From positions 62,001 through 126,000 of the forward strand of contig CAVGOA010000003.1 of assembly GCA_963630635.1 (NCBI GenBank): DNA of 64,000 bases, in the 5' to 3' direction. The stretch comes from Paratractidigestivibacter sp963630635 (GTDB lineage Bacteria; Actinomycetota; Coriobacteriia; Coriobacteriales; Atopobiaceae). The translations under genes and the position numbers were made by a program. The notes beneath the pieces were generated by a model, which saw only the letters and a program-made list of their open reading frames with translations, was not told the DNA's origin and ran no database searches. Positions 32,308 to 39,031 of this stretch are shown here, one piece after another. The stretch's first letter is position 1. Every line of letters starts with the position of its first letter.

Positions 32308-33787
32308 TGAAGTGTGCCCCGCCGGAGTGGCGCCCGCCCTTGTGGGAGCCGCCGCCCTTAAGCTGCGAGTGACCGGTGTAGTTGGCACGGCGGGGCTGCT
32401 CGAGCTTGACGCCCGCGTAGCCGTGCGTGTAGCTGGTGCCGCGCCGCAAGGCCATCTGCCTGTCTCGGCGGCGCTTGGCACTGCTGGAACAAGCAAGGCC
32501 AATGAGGCACACAAGGACCACGGCGCACACGATGACGATCATGAGATGCAGCGGGTCGCTCAGCCAATCCATGATAAAGAGCGGAATCGAGAGGGCCAGG
32601 CCCTGGGCCGCAACGGCGCCCACGGCGCCCAAAGAGCGGCTGCCATAGCTTACAGAGACGGTTCCAAGCTCGTCGCCCTGCTCAACGGGGGCGTCGACGG
32701 CATCGGTCCACGAGGCGGCAAGGCCCAGGTCGCTAAGCTGCGTGCCCGCAGGAACCGTGGCGTAGAGGGCATCCGAAGACAGTGCAGCGACCGAGGTCCC
32801 CTCGTCAGAGAGACGCACATCGGCCGAGCCCACCGTGTCGCCAGCGACGACCACGTTGGTCGTGGTCCAAGCGCTATAGGCCCACTCAAGCAGGTCGTGC
32901 ATCTCGCTGACGGCGGCATAGGTGCCCTTGAGGTCGTTGCTGGCCCCCATCACAACGGCCACCAGGTCAAGACCGTTGCAGCTGGCGCCCACGGCCAGGC
33001 AGCGGCCGGCTTTGGGCGTATAACCGGTCTTGCCGGCGGTGACGGTGCCATCCAGGTACCAGTCGCTCTGGGGGTTAAGGAGAAGGTCGGTGTTGGTAAG
33101 GGTGCGCGCCGCGTTTCCCGAGGTCGCGGGCAGGTCCCAAGTGGCGCTGCCCGTGATGTGCACAAAGTCGTCGTACTCCATGGCGGCGGCCAAGATCTTG
33201 GCCATATCGGCCGCGCAGGTGTAGTGATCGTCGTCGTGCAGGCCGCAGGGGTTCACGAAGTGCGAGTCGACGCAGCCCAGCTCGGCGGCCTTCTCGTTCA
33301 TCATGTTGGCAAAGGTCTCGTAATCGCCGGCCACGTGGCGAGCCAGGACATAGGCGGCCTCGTTGCCCGAGGGCAGCAACAAGCAGGCGAGAAGGTCCTC
33401 GATAGTCAGGGTCTCCCCCGCCACCAGGCCCGCGGTCGAGCTGTCAGAGGTGATCTGGTCGAGGTCGGCCTGCGTGACCGTCTCGGTCTCGTCGAGGCTC
33501 GCGCGGTCAAGGACCACCAGGGCACACATGACCTTGGTCATCGAGGCCGGGTAGCGGCGCTCGGTGGCGTTCTTGTCGTAGATGACGGTGTTGGTGGTAC
33601 GGTCGATGACCACGGCGGCGCCGGCGGTAAGCTCGGGGCCCTCGGCCTCGGCGCTGGCCTTGGCGGCAGTGGTGTAGTCGACGGTGGCCAGCGCCTGCAC
33701 AGGCACGCCACCCAGAGCGGCAGCAAATGCCACGGCAACCGCGATACCGCCGGTTACCAGGCGTTTATTGAGCGACAAGAACGACAA
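32300..33787 (-). CDS. D-alanyl-D-alanine carboxypeptidase (class A-type PBP) with C-terminal tail
   Basis: A 495-residue penicillin-binding enzyme that trims the terminal D-Ala of peptidoglycan stems. Catalytic motifs are SMTK (about 82-85), SGN (about 140-142) and KTG (about 253-255). A signal peptide spans about 8-33. After a beta-domain comes one transmembrane helix (about 410-435) and a basic tail ending in His/Gly-rich GGSHKGGRHSGGAHFNG. Most DacA proteins end in an amphipathic helix, so the membrane helix plus basic tail is less common. The start is TTG with GGGGAG upstream. Confidence 0.93.
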   Translation of the reverse strand: MSFLSLNKRLVTGGIAVAVAFAAALGGVPVQALATVDYTTAAKASAEAEGPELTAGAAVVIDRTTNTVIYDKNATERRYPASMTKVMCALVVLDRASLDETETVTQADLDQITSDSSTAGLVAGETLTIEDLLACLLLPSGNEAAYVLARHVAGDYETFANMMNEKAAELGCVDSHFVNPCGLHDDDHYTCAADMAKILAAAMEYDDFVHITGSATWDLPATSGNAARTLTNTDLLLNPQSDWYLDGTVTAGKTGYTPKAGRCLAVGASCNGLDLVAVVMGASNDLKGTYAAVSEMHDLLEWAYSAWTTTNVVVAGDTVGSADVRLSDEGTSVAALSSDALYATVPAGTQLSDLGLAASWTDAVDAPVEQGDELGTVSVSYGSRSLGAVGAVAAQGLALSIPLFIMDWLSDPLHLMIVIVCAVVLVCLIGLACSSSAKRRRDRQMALRRGTSYTHGYAGVKLEQPRRANYTGHSQLKGGGSHKGGRHSGGAHFNG

Positions 33788-33810
33788 GGTCTTCTCCCCT
33801 CTTGCTTTAC

Positions 33811-34752
33811 TTAGTGGACCAGGGCGAAGTAGGCAATGACGGCCACGCCCAGGACAATGCGGTACCAGCCAAAGGGCTTGAAGTCGTGCTTGCGCACAAA
33901 GCTCATGAGGAAGCGGATAACCAGCAGCGAGACGACAAAGGCCACGGCACAGCCAACCAAAAGAATCGTCAACTCGCCGGCGGCAAAGGCGTTGCCCTTA
34001 AGGAAGAACTTAACCAGGCGAAGCCCCGAGGCGCCCGCCATGACGGGGATGGCCAGGTAGAAGGTGAACTCGGCCACTGCGGTGCGCGAGCAGCCCAAAA
34101 GCAGGCCGCCGATAATCGTGGAGCCAGAGCGCGAGGTGCCGGGCACGATGGAGAGAACCTGGAAGAGGCCGATGCCGATGGCGGTCTTCCAATCGATGTC
34201 GTGGACGGTCTGGATACGGGCGTCGGCGTCTGCCAGCTGGGACTTGGTGGCCGGCTCGGCAAAGGCAACGGGGGCCATGTGCTTGGGCGCGCCCATCGCA
34301 GCGCCGCGGGCGGCGGGAAGGGCCGCGGAGGCCTTCTTCTCGCGCGCAGACTCGATCACGATGAAGGCAATACCGTAGACAATCAGGGCGGCGGCGATCA
34401 CAAAGGGGCTGCCCAGGTGCTCTTCCATCCAGTCGTCGATGGGGATGCCAATGACGGCGGCCGGCACGCAGGCCACGATGGTCTTGGCCCACAGGGTCCA
34501 GGTGTTGCGCTTCTCGACGGCCGATTTAGACGGCGAGAAGGGATTGAGCTGGTGGAAGAAGATGACGCAGACGGCCAGAATCGCGCCCAGCTGGATGACG
34601 ACCAGGAACATGTCCCAGAAGTCGGTCGAGACGTTCATCGTCAAGAACTGGTTAAGAAGCAGCATGTGGCCGGTGGACGAGATGGGCAGCCACTCGGTGA
34701 TGCCCTCCACAATGCCAAAGACAGCGGCTTTCAATAGCTCAATGAGATCCAC
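33811..34752 (-). CDS. uppP: Undecaprenyl-diphosphatase UppP
   Basis: A 313-residue membrane phosphatase that recycles undecaprenyl pyrophosphate for wall synthesis and gives bacitracin tolerance. Signature motifs are EGITEWLPISSTGH (about 17-30) and PGTSRSGSTI (about 204-213). The GTG at 34750-34752 is chosen because GGAGG lies four bases upstream and the family motif begins just after. A polar insert of about 45 residues (138-182) between the two halves is not found in E. coli UppP (273 residues). It lies directly upstream of the D,D-carboxypeptidase gene on the same strand. Confidence 0.95.
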   Translation of the reverse strand: MDLIELLKAAVFGIVEGITEWLPISSTGHMLLLNQFLTMNVSTDFWDMFLVVIQLGAILAVCVIFFHQLNPFSPSKSAVEKRNTWTLWAKTIVACVPAAVIGIPIDDWMEEHLGSPFVIAAALIVYGIAFIVIESAREKKASAALPAARGAAMGAPKHMAPVAFAEPATKSQLADADARIQTVHDIDWKTAIGIGLFQVLSIVPGTSRSGSTIIGGLLLGCSRTAVAEFTFYLAIPVMAGASGLRLVKFFLKGNAFAAGELTILLVGCAVAFVVSLLVIRFLMSFVRKHDFKPFGWYRIVLGVAVIAYFALVH

Positions 34753-35009
34753 GGTACCTCCCGGTTTAGAGACAGATAGATAAAGTTTCCTATCCCCGGG
34801 GTACTTCTCGGCGCTCAAATTGCCATGCGCAGCGAAAAACCATCTGGGAAGAGCTGGCCGCCATCCACGTCGCCGCCCACCGAAAAAGACCGGGATGTAA
34901 CTAAATTGAACACGATGTCGCGTCTACCAGCCGCTCGTTGGGGTATGACCAAAGCATGGCAACCAGGTATTGCGGCCGTGCGCGGCCGTTTGTTTGAAAG
35001 GGGAACACC

Positions 35010-35465
35010 ATGGGCGCTAACAACTATCAAGATCTTGGCTACGAGAAGATCTTCGTCGCGCTGGACGGCTCCGACGAGCAGGGCAAGGTTCTCGAGCGCG
35101 CCATCGCGCTGGCAGCCAACGACGAGGCCGAGCTCTACATTGGCCACGCCATCGACACCACCGCGCTCGAGAGCGCAGGGGCTTTCCCCGTGAGCATCAT
35201 CAAGGACCTAGAAAACGAGTTCCGCGAGAAGATCGCGCCGGCCGTCGAGGCCGCCCAGGCCAACCCGCAGATCAAGAAGGTCGAGGTCATGATAGGCAAC
35301 GGTCGCATTCGCGAGACCTTGAAGGACGACATGCTCGACGTCATCCACCCCGACCTCGTGATCTGCGGTGCGCGCGGGCTTTCCTCCATCAAGTATGCCA
35401 TCCTGGGGTCCATCTCGACGTTCCTCACACGCAACTGCGAGTGTGACGTGCTTATTGTGAAGTAA
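35010..35465 (+). CDS. Universal stress protein (UspA family)
   Basis: A 151-residue single-domain Usp. It begins with the family strand KIFVALDGSDEQGK and ends with the nucleotide-binding GARGLSSIKYAILGSISTFL and the terminal strand CDVLIVK. It is probably cytoplasmic and linked to stress or stationary phase; ATP binding is likely but not certain because the G-x9-G(S/T) motif is only roughly kept. AAAGGGG precedes the ATG. Monocistronic. Confidence 0.92.
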   Translation: MGANNYQDLGYEKIFVALDGSDEQGKVLERAIALAANDEAELYIGHAIDTTALESAGAFPVSIIKDLENEFREKIAPAVEAAQANPQIKKVEVMIGNGRIRETLKDDMLDVIHPDLVICGARGLSSIKYAILGSISTFLTRNCECDVLIVK

Positions 35466-35605
35466 CCATTCATTATTTTATGTAAGAAACCGACGGCGGC
35501 GCGTGAATAAACGGTGAGAAACCCTCAAGTAGGTTAAAGTAGGAGGTCTAGAACGTCCGAAAGCCCGGCGCTTTTCCGGGGCCCCGACGCGAAGGTCCAG
35601 TTGCC

Positions 35606-36757
35606 TTGACTTCTAAATTGACCAAATGGGTCGCAAGGCCCGCTCTCACCGCTACCACGGCCGCCGTCATCTGTGCCGGCCTTTTGGGCTTGGCCGCGGC
35701 GCCTGCAACCGCCGGCGCCGCCACCCTTGACGAGCTCACGCAGCAGATCGAGCAGACCAACGAGAGCTACGAGAGCGCTTCTCAGCTAGTCGAGGAAGTC
35801 GAGGCCAAGATCGCCGCCAACGAGGAGCGCATCGCCCAGATCGAGGCCGAGCTGCCCGAGAAGCGCGAGGCGGCCGCAAACTGCATGAAGGTCCAGTACA
35901 AGCTGCAACAGGGCAGCGCCGGGCTTATCGAGCTGCTCTTGTCGGCCGAGAACTTCAACGAGCTTGTCTCCACCATCCAGTACCTGGACATCATCAACAG
36001 CCACAACAACAACGCCATCGACGAGCTTGTGGCTTTGGACGAGGAGCTGGGCCAGACCCGCTTGGCGCTTGAGACCGAGAAGCAGCAGGCAGAGGCCTCC
36101 AAGCAAGAGGCGCAGGAGTCCTTGTCGGCGGCCGTGTCTGCCCGCCAGGCTCTTGAGCAGCAGATGGCCGAGCAGGCCGCCGCCGAGGAGGCCCAGCGTC
36201 AGGCGGCCGTCGCCGCCGCGGCAGCAGCGGCCGCAAGCAACGCCGCCAACGCCCAAGACGATTCTGGTAGCACCGCGACCGACACCGGCAGCACCGACTC
36301 TGGCAGCCAGACCACCTTCAATACCGAAACCGGCAATACCTCGACCGTCACGGTGCCCGAGCAAACCGACCCCGGCACCGTGGACTGGAGCAGCGACAAG
36401 TCCACGTTTGTCTCTAGCTGGGGCTCGCGTATCGACGCGTATCTCTCGGGCAGCCCCTTGGCCGGTTACGGCCGCACCTTTGCCGAGGCCGCATGGGACT
36501 ACGGCTGCGACCCGCGCTTCTCCCCCGCCATCGCGTGCATCGAGAGCGGCAAGGGCACCTATTGCTTCAAGTCCCACAACGCCTGGGGCTGGGGCAGCGT
36601 GAGCTGGAGCGACTGGGAGACCGCGATCCGCGCCCACACCAAGGGCTTGGCTTCGATCTACGGCGGCCACCTCACCTACTCGGGCGCCCAGATGTACTGC
36701 CCGCCCAACGCCGACTTCTGGTATTCCTCCGTCGCCGCCCAGATGGAGCTCATCTAA
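35606..36757 (+). CDS. Secreted PcsB-like coiled-coil protein with lysozyme-like domain
   Basis: A 383-residue exported protein: signal peptide (about 10-38), long coiled coil (about 39-215, with EEVEAKIAANEERIAQIEAE and an Ala-rich end), a Thr/Ser/Gly linker (about 215-265), and a C-terminal lysozyme-like domain of about 110 residues (GYGRTFAEAAWDYGCDPRFS, CIESGKGTYCF, NAWGWGSVSW). The glutamate in CIESGKG is the likely catalytic acid and flanking cysteines may form a disulfide. The layout recalls PcsB-type cell-division hydrolases controlled by FtsEX. The start is a TTG preceded by GAAGG. Confidence 0.8.
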   Translation: MTSKLTKWVARPALTATTAAVICAGLLGLAAAPATAGAATLDELTQQIEQTNESYESASQLVEEVEAKIAANEERIAQIEAELPEKREAAANCMKVQYKLQQGSAGLIELLLSAENFNELVSTIQYLDIINSHNNNAIDELVALDEELGQTRLALETEKQQAEASKQEAQESLSAAVSARQALEQQMAEQAAAEEAQRQAAVAAAAAAAASNAANAQDDSGSTATDTGSTDSGSQTTFNTETGNTSTVTVPEQTDPGTVDWSSDKSTFVSSWGSRIDAYLSGSPLAGYGRTFAEAAWDYGCDPRFSPAIACIESGKGTYCFKSHNAWGWGSVSWSDWETAIRAHTKGLASIYGGHLTYSGAQMYCPPNADFWYSSVAAQMELI

Positions 36758-36782
36758 GACGTTGCGTCACAACCGCATCCTC

Positions 36783-36817
36783 AAGGGACCGCCCACCCAG
36801 GCGGTCCCTTTACTTTT
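36783..36817 (+). terminator. Terminator of the PcsB-like gene
   Basis: Arms AAGGGACCGCC and GGCGGTCCCTT with a 7-nt loop are followed by TACTTTTAAG. Confidence 0.8.
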
Positions 36818-36839
36818 AAGTCGGCCTCACTCTCAAAGG

Positions 36840-36877
36840 CTTTACTATTTAGATCTAAACAGACATAGTTAGTAAAG
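36840..36877 (+). promoter_or_regulatory. Nested palindromes upstream of the Fic gene
   Basis: An AT-rich stretch holds a perfect 12-bp palindrome TTTAGATCTAAA (36848-36859) nested within 8-bp arms CTTTACTA (36840-36847) and TAGTAAAG (36870-36877). It ends 17 bases before the start codon and overlaps the likely promoter. The downstream protein begins with a helix-turn-helix, so autoregulation is plausible. Confidence 0.5.
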
Positions 36878-36894
36878 CTAATTTGGAGGTGGCC

Positions 36895-37800
36895 ATGATT
36901 TCCTACGACGGTCTTACCAATAAACTCAAGGAGCGGGAACTCACGAAGACCGCCCTCGCTAAAGAGCTCGGCATCTCTTCTCGCACTATTGCCAAGATAG
37001 GCCGCGGCGAGAAAATCTCAAACAAGGTTCTGGCAAAGATGGCCGCCTACCTTGACTGTGAGCCGGATGAACTTTGGCAAAGTATCTCGGACAACGCATT
37101 ACTACAAACCCTGCGCGACGAGAAGAGCATCCAGCTGCCCGGCGGCTTATACCACGAGCTGCAGGTGCGCATGACGTACAACTCGAACCACATCGAGGGT
37201 AGCAAGCTCAGCGAAGATCAAACAAGAATGATTTTTGAAACCAGCACCATAGATGCTGGCGACGGGATTCCAGTTGACGACATCATCGAGACGGTCAATC
37301 ACTTTCGCGCCATTGACTACGTCATCGACCACGCAGAGGACCCTCTTACCGAGGATGCCATCATGGAGCTGCACCGCATTCTTAAACAGGGGACAAAAGA
37401 CTCCACGCTCCCATGGTTTGCCGTTGGCGAGTACAAGACGCGGGCCAACGTGATCGGCGGGCACGAGACGGTGAAACCCAAAGACGTAGCCGCAAGGATG
37501 AGAGAACTTTTCACCGCTTACGAGGGACTTGGCAATATTTGCATCGAAGACATCGTAGAGTTTCATCACGACTTCGAGCGCATCCACCCCTTTCAAGACG
37601 GCAACGGCCGTGTGGGGCGCCTGATCGCCCTCAAGGAATGCCTGCGACACAACATTGTGCCGTTCATCATCGAGGATTCGAAGAAGGCCTTCTACTACCG
37701 CGGTTTAGCCGAGTGGGAAAACGAACGGGACTATCTTCTGGACACTTGTCTGGACGGCCAAGACACTTTCAAGACCCTGATGGCCATGTTCGAATCGTAG
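36895..37800 (+). CDS. Fic family protein with N-terminal HTH
   Basis: A 301-residue protein with an XRE-type helix-turn-helix (about 3-60; LTKTALAKELGISSRTIAKI) and a Fic domain (catalytic HPFQDGNGRVGR at 231-242). Fic enzymes transfer AMP or another nucleotide part to a hydroxyl side chain. SNHIEG (97-102) fits the S/T-x3-E-G/N autoinhibitory motif placed N-terminal to the Fic core, so activity is probably restrained in cis. GGAGG precedes the ATG. GC content is visibly lower than in neighbours and the promoter is AT-rich, which suggests acquisition. No separate antitoxin gene is present. Confidence 0.92.
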   Translation: MISYDGLTNKLKERELTKTALAKELGISSRTIAKIGRGEKISNKVLAKMAAYLDCEPDELWQSISDNALLQTLRDEKSIQLPGGLYHELQVRMTYNSNHIEGSKLSEDQTRMIFETSTIDAGDGIPVDDIIETVNHFRAIDYVIDHAEDPLTEDAIMELHRILKQGTKDSTLPWFAVGEYKTRANVIGGHETVKPKDVAARMRELFTAYEGLGNICIEDIVEFHHDFERIHPFQDGNGRVGRLIALKECLRHNIVPFIIEDSKKAFYYRGLAEWENERDYLLDTCLDGQDTFKTLMAMFES

Positions 37801-37826
37801 GCGCAAGGCCTCGCGAAAACAAACAG

Positions 37827-37954
37827 TACGAAAGTGGGGACCAGTATTGCGACTTGGCGAGTAGCGCGGCGATTCAAGGGGCAAAACCGCAGGTCGCAAT
37901 GAGCTAAATCTCTCGGCTACTCGACGAATGGCAAGACTGGTCCCCAATATCGTA
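37827..37954. repeat. Palindromic element with interleaved stems
   Basis: Outer arms TGGGGACCAGT (37835-37845) and ACTGGTCCCCA (37936-37946), extended by TACG/CGTA four bases further out. Inside, ATTGCGAC (37846-37853) pairs with GTCGCAAT (37893-37900), and CGAGTAGC (37858-37865) pairs with GCTACTCG (37916-37923), so the two inner stems interleave. It lies between the convergent Fic and EamA genes. Confidence 0.6.
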
Positions 37955-38014
37955 AAAAATGAAAATCAACGGGGCCAAGGGGCCGCGACGGACGGGTCCA
38001 GAGCCGCAAAAAAC

Positions 38015-38938
38015 CTACGCGGTGAGGTAGACCATGAAGAGAATCATGGCAAAACCCACGAGGTCGGTGGGGGCAAAGGTCGCACCCAGGAGCAAAACCG
38101 AGGACAGGGTGGCTGCAATAGGCTCGGAAGTCCCCAGAAGCGCCGCGCGCATCGANNNNNNNNNNNNNNNNNNNNNNNNNNNNNNNNNNNNNNNNNNNNN
38201 NNNNNNNNNNNNNNNNNNNNNNNNNNNNNNNNNNNNNNNNNNNNNNNNNNNNNNNNNNNNNNNNNNNNNNNNNNNNNNNNNNNNNNNNNNNNNNNNNNNN
38301 NNNNNNNNNNNNNNNNNNNNNNNNNNNNNNNNNNNNNNNNNNNNNNNNNNNNNNNNNNNNNNNNNNNNNNNNNNNNNNNNNNNNNNNNNNNNNNNNNNNN
38401 NNNNNNNNNNNNNNNNNNNNNNNNNNNNNNNNNNNNNNNNNNNNNNNNNNNNNNNNNNNNNNNNNAAGGTGCCCACAAGCGCCAGGACCAGACCCGCGAC
38501 CTCGCGGCGGCGCGGGCCGCGGCGCATCTTCACGCAGGTATAGACCAGCACCAACACCATGCCCAGGCTCTGCATGACCGTCGCCATGGCCGAGCTGGTC
38601 CAGTTGATGGCCTCAAGATAGGCCACCTGCGAGAACAAGATGACAAACAGCGACACCGCCAAGATCTCAAGGCGCCCGCGCCGACTGGTCACCACGCCGC
38701 GCAGGCTGTCGCGGCCCGCAGGTGTCATCGCCGCCGCAGCCAAAAAGAACCAGCAGGCAGAAAGCTCGCGCACGCACACAAGCCACAACGGCTCGATGCC
38801 GTAAGTGTCCATCAAGAACTTGGCCGCCGTGCCGTTAAGGCCCCAAAACGTGCCTCCCACAAGCGTGGCCACCACGCCGCGGCGAATCCGCGCCCGGCGC
38901 TGAGCGTCCGTGAGGGTAGCAGCTGCGTCTTGGGCCAT
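38015..38938 (-). CDS. EamA/DMT family transporter (gap inside)
   Basis: A 307-residue drug/metabolite transporter with ten predicted helices in two EamA repeats. The first repeat is visible (GGTFWGLNGTAAKFLMDTYG to YLEAINWTSSAMATVMQSLG) and the end of the second (ALLGTSEPIAATLSSVLLLG). A 310-base gap hides about 104 residues; frames agree. Substrate unknown. AAGGAG lies upstream of the ATG. Divergent from the M16 peptidase gene. Confidence 0.85.
   Translation of the reverse strand: MAQDAAATLTDAQRRARIRRGVVATLVGGTFWGLNGTAAKFLMDTYGIEPLWLVCVRELSACWFFLAAAAMTPAGRDSLRGVVTSRRGRLEILAVSLFVILFSQVAYLEAINWTSSAMATVMQSLGMVLVLVYTCVKMRRGPRRREVAGLVLALVGTXXXXXXXXXXXXXXXXXXXXXXXXXXXXXXXXXXXXXXXXXXXXXXXXXXXXXXXXXXXXXXXXXXXXXXXXXXXXXXXXXXXXXXXXXXXXXXXXXXXXXXXXSMRAALLGTSEPIAATLSSVLLLGATFAPTDLVGFAMILFMVYLTA
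38156..38465. other. Assembly gap (310 N)
   Basis: A run of N within the EamA transporter gene. Confidence 1.
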
Positions 38939-39031
38939 GCGTGTATCTCCTTACAGGTTGGTTGCCAAGACAGAGTAACACCCTAAAGGTGCGCTATGCT
39001 GCACAGGTACAAAAGCAACCTAAGGAGCACT

